NCBI GenBank assembly: GCA_903884005.1
Contig: CAISDA010000059.1
Location: 1 to 64,000 of the forward strand
Length of the DNA: 64,000 bases
Source of the DNA: an uncultured Ignavibacteriota bacterium
Lineage (GTDB): Bacteria; Bacteroidota; Ignavibacteria; UBA10030; UBA8401
Direction of reading: 5' to 3'
A program made the translations under genes and the position numbers. Shown piece after piece: positions 1 to 8,663 of this stretch. The first letter of the stretch is position 1. Each line of letters starts with the position of its first letter. The notes below the pieces were generated by a model. It saw only the letters and a program-made list of their open reading frames with translations. It was not told the origin of the DNA and did not search any database.

Positions 1-438
1 ACGCTCGATCATAACAAGACAAATTTCCCATTGCTCGGCGCGCATATCACGACAGACTGCTCGCTCTGCCATAAGAACGGGATATTCAAAGGCACATCGA
101 CCGATTGCTACATCTGCCATACGGCCGATTTTGCGAAGTCCATCACAGCGAACCATGTGACCGGCCAGTTCAATCACGACTGCACCACATGCCACACAAT
201 GAACGCGTGGAAGCCCGCCACGCTCGATCATAACAAGACAAATTTCCCATTGCTCGGCGCGCACATCACGACAGACTGCTCGCTCTGCCATAAGAACGGG
301 ATATTCAAAGGCACATCGACCGATTGCTACATCTGCCATACGGCCGATTTTGCCTTATCAAAAACAGCGAACCATGTGACCGGCCAGTTCTCTCACGACT
401 GCAGGACATGCCACACAATGAACGCGTGGAAGCCGTCA
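1..438 (+). repeat. Two near-identical 219-bp coding repeats
   Basis: Bases 1-219 and 220-438 encode two successive 73-residue cytochrome modules and are almost identical at the DNA level. The main differences lie around 140-160 versus 352-380. Such DNA identity, beyond protein similarity, points to a recent unit duplication or gene conversion. The first copy starts at the window edge, so the array may extend further upstream. Confidence 0.85.
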
Positions 439-1065
439 ACATTTAGTCACAGTGCAACGAATTTTCCGCTGACCGGTATACATGCATTGACTGATTGCAT
501 CTTCTGTCATAAGAATGGACAATTCAAAGGAACGCCGAGCGACTGTTACTCGTGCCATGTCACAAATTTTTCCGGAGTCGCAGACCCCAATCACGTCACC
601 GGAGCATTTGATCATAATTGTGCTGCGTGCCATACGACGACGGCATGGAACCCGGCAACATTCGACCATTCCAAAGCAATTTTTCCGCTCACGGGAGCGC
701 ATGTGCTGACAGCCTGTGCAAAATGCCACGTCGGAGGGAAATACGTGGGATTAACGACAGATTGTTACACATGTCATATTACGGATTATACATCCGCAAA
801 GATACCCGATCATGCGGCGGGAATATATGCACACGATTGCTTATCATGTCACAATACGTCGGCATGGCAGCCGTGGACGTTCAATCACGACCCGGAGTAT
901 AAAATTTCAAAGCATCATGCTTCGAGTGTCACATGTGCAAAATGCCACACCGTGCCTGGGAATATGGCGGTGGCAAGTTGTACGACGGGGTGTCATACAA
1001 CTGCCCACAATAAAACTCAAACGTGCTACACCGGTACAAAATGCCACGCAGGCAGCAGTAATTAA
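1..1065 (+). CDS. Multihaem c-type cytochrome, 5' truncated by window edge
   Basis: The frame is open from the first base, so the gene starts upstream of the window. The visible 354 residues hold four modules of 73 residues, each with three CxxCH haem sites, then one more CxxCH: 13 canonical sites. Near the C-terminus come two unusual sites, CTTGCH (CX3CH) and CYTGTKCH (CX5CH), which may or may not bind haem. Extra conserved histidines in FPLxGAH and NHVTGQF are candidate distal ligands. It is a close paralogue of the next gene (same C-terminal layout and tail AGSSN/AGSSH). The expected role is electron transfer in the periplasm or outside the cell; the export signal lies outside the window. 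No sorting domain is visible at the C-terminus. Confidence 0.93.
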   Translation, partial: TLDHNKTNFPLLGAHITTDCSLCHKNGIFKGTSTDCYICHTADFAKSITANHVTGQFNHDCTTCHTMNAWKPATLDHNKTNFPLLGAHITTDCSLCHKNGIFKGTSTDCYICHTADFALSKTANHVTGQFSHDCRTCHTMNAWKPSTFSHSATNFPLTGIHALTDCIFCHKNGQFKGTPSDCYSCHVTNFSGVADPNHVTGAFDHNCAACHTTTAWNPATFDHSKAIFPLTGAHVLTACAKCHVGGKYVGLTTDCYTCHITDYTSAKIPDHAAGIYAHDCLSCHNTSAWQPWTFNHDPEYKISKHHASSVTCAKCHTVPGNMAVASCTTGCHTTAHNKTQTCYTGTKCHAGSSN

Positions 1066-1129
1066 CAACACTGCGCACATACGATACTGTGTAAGACGCG
1101 GCCGGCACTATGCACGTCGTATAATTATG

Positions 1130-1158
1130 TTGCATATTCATGGTGCATCAGGTACACT
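1130..1158 (+). promoter_or_regulatory. Possible promoter of the second cytochrome gene
   Basis: TTGCAT (1130-1135) and TACACT (1153-1158) are separated by 17 bases in the 169-base gap between the two cytochromes. Both boxes are imperfect. It suggests that the second cytochrome can be transcribed independently. This is pattern matching only. Confidence 0.35.
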
Positions 1159-1234
1159 ATACATTATTCTATTGTGATGCTCGCCCCGCACGAGCGGGAT
1201 GCATGCGCCGTGACAACACACTCTTCGGAATACC

Positions 1235-3124
1235 ATGATGCGTTCGTCTTCATACATAGTGAAAATAAGTGCCCTTCTTTTTTGCCTGCTGCAGTTTTCA
1301 TTGATTCGTCTGCAAGCGCAGCAATCGCCGCATGGAACAATCTCGATCGCGTGCACCGATTGCCATACGACAACGTCATGGAAAGAATTGGCAAAGCCAA
1401 TGCTTTTCAAACACTCGACAACGGGCTTTGAGCTGCAGGGAAAGCACAACAGCGTTACATGCATAGAATGCCACGTAGAAAAAAAATTCACCGACACGCC
1501 GTCGGCATGTATTGACTGCCATCAACCGGATTTCACGAAAGCGCTGGTGCCCAACCATGAACTCGGGAAATTTTCTCGCGAGTGCGCAGCGTGCCATACA
1601 ATGAATGGATGGCGCCCCTCCGTGTTCCAACATTCAAAAACCAATTTTCAATTGGCGGGCGCTCATCAGACGGTCGAGTGTGCATCGTGCCACACGAACA
1701 ACCGCTTCGCAGGCCTGCCGAGCGATTGTTTTTCCTGCCATCAGCAGATCTACAACCAAACAACAATCCCCGATCATAAAACTGCGCAGCTCTCGCATGA
1801 TTGTACGTCGTGCCATTCCGTGACCGTGTGGAAGCCGTCTACGTTCAATCACCAAAAAACGTTGTTCCCTTTGGTTGGAGCGCATCAAACGACCGATTGT
1901 GCCTCGTGTCACAAGAGTGGCGTATTCAAAGGAATATCGACGGATTGTTACACGTGCCATCTGTCGGATTTTTCAAAATCCGCCACCTCGAACCATGTGA
2001 CCGGGCAGTTCTCCCACGACTGCACCACATGCCATTCCATGACCGTGTGGAAACCGTCCACGTTCGATCATCAAAAAACTGTTTTTCCGCTGCTCGGCGT
2101 GCATCAAACGACAGAGTGTGCATCGTGTCATAAAAGCGGCCAGTTCAAAGGACTTGCAACGGATTGTTTCACATGCCATCTGTCGGATTTTTCAAAATCC
2201 GCCACCTCGAATCATGTGACCGGACAATTTTCGCACTATTGCGTAATGTGTCATTCGATGGTGGCATGGACACCAGCCACCTTGGATCATAACAAAACAA
2301 ATTTTCCGTTGCTGGGCGCGCATCAAAAAACCGATTGTTCGTTTTGCCATAAGAATGGCGTGTATAAAGGGACTCCGACAGATTGTTACATATGTCATCA
2401 AACTGATTTTGCAAAATCAACGGCCGCGAACCATGTGACCGGGCAGTTCTCGCACGACTGCACGACATGCCATTCGATGAATGTGTGGAAGCCGGCAACA
2501 TTTACTCATACGACGACAAATTTTCCACTGACCGGCACCCATACAACAACCGACTGTATCTTCTGCCATAAAAACGGACAGTTCAAAGGAACACCGAGCG
2601 ATTGCTATACGTGCCATGTCACAAATTTTACCGGGGTCGTTGATCCCAATCACGTCGCCGGAACGTTTGATCACAATTGTGCCCCGTGCCATACGACGAG
2701 TGCATGGAATCCCGCAACATTCGATCATTCGAAAGTAATTTTTCCGCTGACGGGCGCTCATGTGCAGACAGCTTGCGCAAAATGCCATGTGGGAGGCAAA
2801 TATATCGGATTGACGACAGATTGTTACACATGCCATTTGGCCGATTTTACATCGGCCCTCGTCCCCAATCATGTGACGGGAGTGTACGCGCACGACTGTA
2901 TCACATGCCACAGCACCGCTGTCTGGCAGCCGTGGACCTTTAAGCACGATTCGTATTATGCTATCACACGTCATCATGCTTCAGGCCTTACGTGTGTGCA
3001 ATGCCATACAACACCCGGCAATTTAAACGTGGCAAGCTGCACAACGGGATGCCATTCGACCGCGCACAATAAAACGAAAACATGCTACAGCGGTTCTAAT
3101 TGCCACGCGGGAAGCAGCCATTAA
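1235..3124 (+). CDS. Giant multihaem c-type cytochrome (23 CxxCH plus CX3CH and CX5CH)
   Basis: 629 residues. An N-terminal signal peptide (residues 1-29, hydrophobic core then LQAQ/Q) sends it across the inner membrane. One CxxCH is followed by seven repeats of about 73 residues with three CxxCH each, one more CxxCH, then CTTGCH and CYSGSNCH. The module reads roughly F.L.GAH...C..CH..G.F.G....C..CH..DF....NH..G.F..DC..CH....W.P..F.H, with histidines placed to act as second haem ligands. The density (up to 25 haems in about 600 residues) is that of extracellular electron-transfer cytochromes and nanowire-type proteins. Terminal partners such as a porin are not visible here. Start ATG 1235 or 1238; no clear ribosome site. 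The family assignment is certain, the exact role unknown. Confidence 0.95.
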   Translation: MMRSSSYIVKISALLFCLLQFSLIRLQAQQSPHGTISIACTDCHTTTSWKELAKPMLFKHSTTGFELQGKHNSVTCIECHVEKKFTDTPSACIDCHQPDFTKALVPNHELGKFSRECAACHTMNGWRPSVFQHSKTNFQLAGAHQTVECASCHTNNRFAGLPSDCFSCHQQIYNQTTIPDHKTAQLSHDCTSCHSVTVWKPSTFNHQKTLFPLVGAHQTTDCASCHKSGVFKGISTDCYTCHLSDFSKSATSNHVTGQFSHDCTTCHSMTVWKPSTFDHQKTVFPLLGVHQTTECASCHKSGQFKGLATDCFTCHLSDFSKSATSNHVTGQFSHYCVMCHSMVAWTPATLDHNKTNFPLLGAHQKTDCSFCHKNGVYKGTPTDCYICHQTDFAKSTAANHVTGQFSHDCTTCHSMNVWKPATFTHTTTNFPLTGTHTTTDCIFCHKNGQFKGTPSDCYTCHVTNFTGVVDPNHVAGTFDHNCAPCHTTSAWNPATFDHSKVIFPLTGAHVQTACAKCHVGGKYIGLTTDCYTCHLADFTSALVPNHVTGVYAHDCITCHSTAVWQPWTFKHDSYYAITRHHASGLTCVQCHTTPGNLNVASCTTGCHSTAHNKTKTCYSGSNCHAGSSH

Positions 3125-3211
3125 CATTGCTGGTGTGGGATTTATTGTATATTTTCAATCACAGGATTCACCTCACCATCAGCCATGATGGCTTACTAAC
3201 CGGCCCGTGTT

Positions 3212-4108
3212 ATGGCACATCATCACACACACAAGAAGGCTCGCGGCACGTCAGAGAACGCCCTGTTCGTGACCATGGGCCTGAATTTCGGCATCACGAT
3301 TGCAGAGGCCATCGGCGGGTTCCTCTCGGGGAGTTTATCCCTGCTCTCCGATGCGATGCATAATTTCACCGACGGCATCGCTATCATTACAACCTATCTT
3401 GCCATCCGATTAAGCCAAAGGCCGAAGACATTCAAATATACGTTCGGCTTAAAGCGCGCAGAGATCGTTGCAGCCGTCGTCAACGCCAGTACGCTCATCA
3501 TCATCAGTTTCTTCCTGATCAAAGAGGCGCTCGGACGATTTTCACATCCGACGCCGGTCGCAGGCACGCTGATGCTGGGCGTCGCGTCGCTTGGATTGAT
3601 CGCCAATGCCGTCGGCACGCTGCTGCTCAAACGCGGCGCGAAGGATAACATCAATATACGCGCTGCATACATTCATTTGTTAAGTGATGCGGTGTCGAGC
3701 GTAGCGGTCATCATCGGGGCATTGTGCATTATTTTTTTTCGGATCTATTGGATCGACCCCGTCCTGACCATTGGTATTTCTCTCTACATTTTGCGTGAAA
3801 CGTACGCGATCGTGAAGGAATCGGTGGACGTGATCATGATGTCGTCGCCTGCAGGAATGGACCTTCAGGAGCTGAAAGAATATGTGGAAGAGATCCCGGG
3901 CGTCAACAACATCCATCACGTTCATGTCTGGAAACTCAACGATAACGACATACACTTCGAAGCGCACATCGAGGTGGAGAACATTTCGGTCAGCGATACT
4001 TCACTGATCCAAAAAAAGATCGAACACGGACTGCAGGACAAGTACGGCATCAATCACACAACTCTTCAATTCGAATGCGACACGTGCGACAGTAAAGAGA
4101 TGGTCTGA
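3212..4108 (+). CDS. Cation diffusion facilitator (CDF) metal efflux protein, CzcD/ZitB-like
   Basis: 298 residues; an inner-membrane proton-coupled exporter of Zn2+ or related divalent ions. The His-rich N-terminus (HHHTHKK) is typical of zinc-type CDF proteins. About six membrane helices span residues 18-205. The two intramembrane metal sites are visible as HNFTD (helix 2) and HLLSD (helix 5), both fitting HxxxD. The C-terminal cytoplasmic domain (about 210-295) carries HHVHVW and ends CDTCD, a possible extra metal ligand cluster. Length is normal for the family. It precedes a CoA-disulfide reductase but with a 165-base gap, so co-transcription is uncertain. Confidence 0.92.
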   Translation: MAHHHTHKKARGTSENALFVTMGLNFGITIAEAIGGFLSGSLSLLSDAMHNFTDGIAIITTYLAIRLSQRPKTFKYTFGLKRAEIVAAVVNASTLIIISFFLIKEALGRFSHPTPVAGTLMLGVASLGLIANAVGTLLLKRGAKDNINIRAAYIHLLSDAVSSVAVIIGALCIIFFRIYWIDPVLTIGISLYILRETYAIVKESVDVIMMSSPAGMDLQELKEYVEEIPGVNNIHHVHVWKLNDNDIHFEAHIEVENISVSDTSLIQKKIEHGLQDKYGINHTTLQFECDTCDSKEMV

Positions 4109-4273
4109 CGGAGGGCACGTGTTTCTGTCGATACGTTCGGCATATTGTTGCATGCGCGGCTTCCGGTGAATCTTTTTATCTCCTTCCTGCATCATATAGA
4201 CAGAGCAAAACGATGACGGTGAGTCTAACCGCCCACGTGGCCCAACTTCACACACAATTTTAATCGAATCTCC

Positions 4274-5935
4274 ATGAACAGTACTCCCAAAAAAATCGTA
4301 ATCATTGGCGGCGTTGCAGGCGGGGCAACGGCTGCCGCACGAATGCGGCGCCTGGACGAAACAGCGGAAATTACAATCCTTGAAAAAGGGCCGTATGTGA
4401 GCTTCGCCAACTGCGGCCTCCCGTATTTTATCAGCAGAGATATTCAGCGGCGTTCGAATTTATTGCTGCAGACGCCTGAAGGGTTCTTCAGCCGCTACAG
4501 GGTTGATGTGCACACACAGACGGAAGCAGTCGAGATCCTGCGCACAGAAAAGACCGTCGTTGGCCGCACCGCACACGGCGATATCTCATTTCCCTACGAT
4601 ACATTGATCCTTGCACAGGGCGGTGCACCCATCATTCCTCCGCTTCCAGGTATCAGCGCCGGGCACGTCTTCAAGCTCTGGACGATTCCGGATATGGACC
4701 GCATCCATACATTCATCGACGAAAAGAAACCCGGTAAGGCTGTTGTTGCGGGCGGCGGATTCATCGGCCTGGAAATGGCTGAAGCCTTGCGCGCCAGAGG
4801 TGTTGACGTAACGGTGGTGGAATTGGCGCCGCAGGTGATGATATTGCTGGATCCTGAATTCGGCGCCATGATCAAAGCAGGGCTCGAGGAAAACGGCATC
4901 ACCGTGAAGACCGGTGTTGGTTTGTCCGCAATCGGAGAAACGTCGGTCACACTGAGCGATGGTTCATCGATCGATGCGGACATGGTGCTCCTCTCGATCG
5001 GGGTCCGCCCGGAATTACATCTTGCCAAAGCCGCAGGCCTTGAGATCGGTCCGAGCGGCGGTCTCGTTGTGGATGAACATTTACGAACAAGCGATCCCAA
5101 TATTTTTGCCGCCGGCGATATGGTGGAGATCGTCAACAAAGTTCACGGCAGGAAAGTCCGCATTCCGCTTGCCGGCCCGGCGAACAGGCAGGGAAGGATC
5201 GCAGGCACGAATGCGTTAGGCGGCAGCATGGTGTATCACGGGGCGCTCGGAACGTCGGTCGTGAAGCTCTTTAACCGCACTGCGGCTTCGACCGGACTTT
5301 CCGAAAAAGCCGCGCGCGATGCGGGCTTCAACGTCGGCATCTCGTACGTCTTTAAAGACAATCATGTCACCTATTTCCCGGGAGGGAAGCCGCTGGCGCT
5401 CAAAATTGTCTATGACCTGATATCATCACGGCTCCTTGGCGCGCAGGCGTATGGCGAATCTGGCGTTGAAAAACGCATCGATGTCCTCGCCACGGCGCTC
5501 CACGGAAGAATGACGCTCGATGATCTTGCAGAACTCGACCTCGCATATGCGCCGCCGTATAACAGCGCGAACGATCCGGTGAACATGGCGGCATTTATCG
5601 GGCTCAATCATATCAGCGAATACAGTCCGCTGAAAACTCCGGCAGACACACTGAGTGAACTGAAGACGGGAAGAGGCATCATCATCGACGTCCGCACTAT
5701 GGGCGAACAGGCCAAGGCTCCTCTTGAAGGCGTGCTTCACATTCCCGCGGATGAGATACGGGACCGGCTCGACGAGATACCTGCAGACAAGCCCATCTAT
5801 CTGCTAAGCAAAGATGGGTTCCTGGGCCACACCACGCTTCAAATCCTGAAGGCGAACGGACGGGAACACGTCTGTAATATCGCCGGCGGATATGCCGCCG
5901 CCAAATGGATCGACGGCTGGAATTTTGGAAAATAA
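4274..5935 (+). CDS. CoA-disulfide reductase family flavoprotein with C-terminal rhodanese-like domain
   Basis: 553 residues. The N-terminal FAD motif is IIGGVAGGATAAARMRR (about 9-26). The single redox cysteine is in FANCGLPY (C47), the hallmark of the CoADR/NADH oxidase/persulfide reductase group. A second nucleotide-binding motif follows around 155-160, then the FAD-binding AAGD motif and a dimerisation domain. Residues about 455-550 form a rhodanese-like domain (GRGIIIDVRTMGEQ...), giving the CoADR-RHD layout known for reducing CoA disulfides and CoA or polysulfide persulfides. The position expected to be the rhodanese catalytic cysteine reads serine (S512, LLSKDGFLGH), so the tail is probably not a sulfurtransferase. 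A complete small rhodanese follows 29 bases later and may supply that activity. Confidence 0.92.
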   Translation: MNSTPKKIVIIGGVAGGATAAARMRRLDETAEITILEKGPYVSFANCGLPYFISRDIQRRSNLLLQTPEGFFSRYRVDVHTQTEAVEILRTEKTVVGRTAHGDISFPYDTLILAQGGAPIIPPLPGISAGHVFKLWTIPDMDRIHTFIDEKKPGKAVVAGGGFIGLEMAEALRARGVDVTVVELAPQVMILLDPEFGAMIKAGLEENGITVKTGVGLSAIGETSVTLSDGSSIDADMVLLSIGVRPELHLAKAAGLEIGPSGGLVVDEHLRTSDPNIFAAGDMVEIVNKVHGRKVRIPLAGPANRQGRIAGTNALGGSMVYHGALGTSVVKLFNRTAASTGLSEKAARDAGFNVGISYVFKDNHVTYFPGGKPLALKIVYDLISSRLLGAQAYGESGVEKRIDVLATALHGRMTLDDLAELDLAYAPPYNSANDPVNMAAFIGLNHISEYSPLKTPADTLSELKTGRGIIIDVRTMGEQAKAPLEGVLHIPADEIRDRLDEIPADKPIYLLSKDGFLGHTTLQILKANGREHVCNIAGGYAAAKWIDGWNFGK

Positions 5936-5964
5936 TTCACGACTCATTATTAAAAGGAAACGTA

Positions 5965-6237
5965 ATGTCCATCATACTCAATAAAATACATGCAGGCGCA
6001 AAAATTATCGACGTGAGAACAGCGGAAGAATTTGGCGAGGAACATTATCCGAACGCCATCAACATCCCCGTGAACGAACTGCTCGAGCGGATCGGTGAAT
6101 TCGGAGAAAAATCCGCCCCGCTCGTGTTGTATTGCGCTTCGGGATCGCGCAGCGCGTATGCGTCGAAGATCCTGAAAACTTCCGGCTTCACGGATGTCGT
6201 CAATGCCGGCGGTCTCAGTGATATGCCGAATTTTTAG
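5965..6237 (+). CDS. Single-domain rhodanese sulfurtransferase
   Basis: 90 residues, cytoplasmic, no signal peptide. It has the rhodanese CH2A-like segment IIDVRTAEEF and the active-site loop YCASGSRSA with the catalytic cysteine intact. The family moves sulfane sulfur between thiols. The start at ATG 5965 is preceded by AAAAGGAAA at good spacing; an in-frame start further upstream would lie inside the preceding gene. It lies 29 bases after the CoADR-rhodanese gene, whose own rhodanese domain lacks the cysteine, so the two products may work as a pair in persulfide handling (inference). Confidence 0.9.
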   Translation: MSIILNKIHAGAKIIDVRTAEEFGEEHYPNAINIPVNELLERIGEFGEKSAPLVLYCASGSRSAYASKILKTSGFTDVVNAGGLSDMPNF

Positions 6238-6431
6238 TCACGAGTTGATTCTATGCGTCGGGTAATGATTGAAGGATTCGATTTTTTCCTGCGGCGCCTG
6301 TCCGATCACGAGCAGTCCGTGGATCAGCACGATCTATGGAGCAATGTTGGATAGTATGTGGGCGCGATAAGCAGAACACGCAGACACCAGCCATGCAATC
6401 AAAGTACACCATCTGAAGTAATCTATATTCG

Positions 6432-7358
6432 ATGAATCCTACAGTAAAGAAGCTGCTTTTTGTCGCCGCACTGCTTGCATGCCTAACGCCGTTTATCGAG
6501 CCTCCACTGGCATTGCTCCTGGGATTTATTCTGGCGCAGACGATCGGCCACCCGTTCGTTGAGCACAATCACAAAGCGACGAACTGGCTGCTGAAAACCT
6601 CTGTGGTCGGCCTGGGATTCGGCATGAACCTGCAGCACGCATTGCAGGCGGGCAAAGACGGCATTGTCTTCACCGTATTTTCGATCGGCATCACATTTCT
6701 GGCCGGGTGGCTGCTGGGAAAATGGCTGAAGGTGGAAAGCGCAACATCGTTCCTTATCTCGACCGGAACGGCGATCTGCGGAGGGAGCGCGATCGCGGCC
6801 GTGTCCCCCATCATCAAGGCCAATGAAAAACAAATGAGCGTCAGTCTCGGCACCGTATTTATTTTAAATTCGGTTGCCTTGTTTATTTTTCCGACGATCG
6901 GGCACTATTTTCACATGACGCAGTATCAGTTCGGCATGTGGAGCGCCATTGCGATCCATGATACGAGTTCTGTCGTCGGAGCATCGGCTGCGTTCGGTCA
7001 GGAAGCGCTGCAATTTGCAACAACAGTGAAACTGGAACGGGCGTTATGGATCATTCCTGTGTCGATACTGACGGTCGTTTTTTCGAAAGGGGAGAGAAAG
7101 AAAATTAAGATACCGTATTTTATCGGTTTGTATATACTGGCGATGCTCCTCAGCACGTACCTTCCAATCTATGTCCGTGAGTATTCGGCGATCGTGATGG
7201 CTGCCAAAAAAGGATTGACGATCACCTTGTTCCTGATCGGAGCGGGACTCTCGCTTGAAACGATCAAACACGTCGGGGTCAAACCCCTGTTTCAGGGCGT
7301 GCTTTTATGGATGCTTATCAGTGTGCTGTCCATCACAACCGTGCTGATCACGATGTGA
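6432..7358 (+). CDS. YeiH family putative sulfate/sulfur-compound exporter (UPF0324)
   Basis: 308 residues with about nine or ten membrane helices. Family signatures are visible: STGTAICGGSAIAAVSP near residue 115 and AIHDTSSVVGA near residue 175. YeiH-family proteins are annotated as putative sulfate exporters; experimental support is thin. Its position between three rhodanese genes supports a role in exporting sulfur oxyanions or other products of sulfur metabolism. No ribosome site is seen before ATG 6432; the gap from the rhodanese gene is 194 bases with no other feature recognised. Confidence 0.88.
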   Translation: MNPTVKKLLFVAALLACLTPFIEPPLALLLGFILAQTIGHPFVEHNHKATNWLLKTSVVGLGFGMNLQHALQAGKDGIVFTVFSIGITFLAGWLLGKWLKVESATSFLISTGTAICGGSAIAAVSPIIKANEKQMSVSLGTVFILNSVALFIFPTIGHYFHMTQYQFGMWSAIAIHDTSSVVGASAAFGQEALQFATTVKLERALWIIPVSILTVVFSKGERKKIKIPYFIGLYILAMLLSTYLPIYVREYSAIVMAAKKGLTITLFLIGAGLSLETIKHVGVKPLFQGVLLWMLISVLSITTVLITM

Positions 7359-7448
7359 CTCGTTTCATAGGACCTCCTTTCATGCATGGCCGGATCCGTT
7401 ACGATACGCAGTTGCACGCAGAGGAATGTCCTGAAACACCGCTTGCTT

Positions 7449-7856
7449 TTATTGAGCCGATTTTTCAACTGGAAGCTGTTCGGCATTCCAGCGGACCATG
7501 CCGCCGGCCATATCGGTCGCATTGAACCCATTCGCCTTCAGGATGGCGGCGGCCTGAGCGCTGCGGTGTCCCGTTCGGCAGACCGCAACGATGCGCTGTT
7601 TTTTGAACCGATCCAGTTCGGTGATCCGCTGCTCTAATGCCTGGACGGGAAGCAGCAATGCGCCTTTAATATGTCCCAGTTCTCCGGTGAATTCTGAAGG
7701 GGTTCGCACATCGAGGATCACGACCGTGCTGTCGTTGCGTATGAGTTCCTGCACGTCGGCGGGAGTGAGCCGGTCTGCGGTATTCAATTGCTGTGCGCCG
7801 ATGTATCCGGCCACGAGTATGACAACTCCGGCGATCAGTAGAATGCTCTTTTTCAT
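7449..7856 (-). CDS. Membrane-anchored rhodanese, periplasm-facing
   Basis: 135 residues from ATG at 7856, chosen because AAGGGAAG lies just upstream and because the hydrophobic anchor or signal (MKKSILLIAGVVILVAGYIG) then starts the protein. The rhodanese domain (about 28-125) contains VVILDVRTPSEF and the active loop VCRTGHRSAQ with its cysteine. Expected to handle sulfane sulfur outside the inner membrane. It is convergent with the YeiH gene. The third rhodanese-type domain within 3.7 kb. Confidence 0.88.
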   Translation of the reverse strand: MKKSILLIAGVVILVAGYIGAQQLNTADRLTPADVQELIRNDSTVVILDVRTPSEFTGELGHIKGALLLPVQALEQRITELDRFKKQRIVAVCRTGHRSAQAAAILKANGFNATDMAGGMVRWNAEQLPVEKSAQ

Positions 7857-8057
7857 CGTTCTTCCCTTGGGTAAATATCGAATTGCTAGTATCTTGAAAT
7901 TTGTCTTTCCAATATGATGCATTCGAGTGAGAAAAGATTCGCCCGGGGGTAAAAAAATTCTCCACACATTTTGTAAATCGAAGCTGATTTCAAGGCATCA
8001 CAATGAAAAGCATAAGTACCCGTCCGGCAGCATCACAGCGCCAATCGACGTCGAAGA

Positions 8058-8663
8058 TCAGAACAATCGGTATAAGAATCGAACGTGCACCGATATTGTC
8101 GAGACCTGCTGCTCTGTGATGTTGTTATATTTAAGTTCCACCCCGATCCTGTGTTCGTTGAACACAGGACGGGCATATCCCAGCGCCGCCATAAAACCGA
8201 GATCCCACTCCGAACTTTCATTGGTCGATCCGCCGACGGTGACACGTGAATTGACGCGGTAATACCCTATTCCCGAATGAAGCTGCACGCCGAATCGCTG
8301 TAGTGAGAACAACGCCAGAAGGGGGATCGCCGTGAGCGATGCCTTGAGATCGACGGGGCCGAATTCGCTTGCGAGAGAACTGTTCGTTGTGCCGGAGATC
8401 GGCATCCATCCTGTTTCAATACCCACACCCAACAGAGCGCTCGTGCCCCATTTCAACCGGATGGTCCCGCTGATCCCGTCCCGCGTGTATGTTCCGAGTG
8501 TTTGTTTCGGCTCCGTGATTTTGTACGAATATCCGCCGCCGATCTCGATAACCATACGGAAGCGGGAAACCGTCGAGGTATCGGTTTGCGTCTGCTGTGC
8601 GTACGCCCGGCCTGCATAGGCACAAGCCAACAGCACAATAATGATGGATTTATTGAAAGACAT
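8058..8663 (-). CDS. Outer-membrane beta-barrel protein, unknown function
   Basis: 201 residues from ATG 8663. A signal peptide (MSFNKSIIIVLLACAYAGRAYA) is followed by alternating amphipathic strands (IEIGGGYSYKI, VGIETGWMPI, LHSGIGYYRV, VELKYNNI) and a C-terminal aromatic residue (RFLYRLF), typical of small OmpX/OmpW-like barrels. The start overlaps the end of the upstream GDPD gene by 14 bases, so it is the last gene of the minus-strand operon that begins at 12177. Confidence 0.8.
   Translation of the reverse strand: MSFNKSIIIVLLACAYAGRAYAQQTQTDTSTVSRFRMVIEIGGGYSYKITEPKQTLGTYTRDGISGTIRLKWGTSALLGVGIETGWMPISGTTNSSLASEFGPVDLKASLTAIPLLALFSLQRFGVQLHSGIGYYRVNSRVTVGGSTNESSEWDLGFMAALGYARPVFNEHRIGVELKYNNITEQQVSTISVHVRFLYRLF

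Noticed and set aside
1965..1982. Palindrome CGGATTTT-TC-AAAATCCG repeated at a 219-base offset
   Set aside because: It lies within codons for the conserved SDFSKSA segment and is explained by module duplication.
2417..2977. Long open frame antisense to the multihaem cytochrome
   Set aside because: It mirrors the repetitive CxxCH codons on the other strand, has no domain or ribosome site, and lies fully inside a certain gene.
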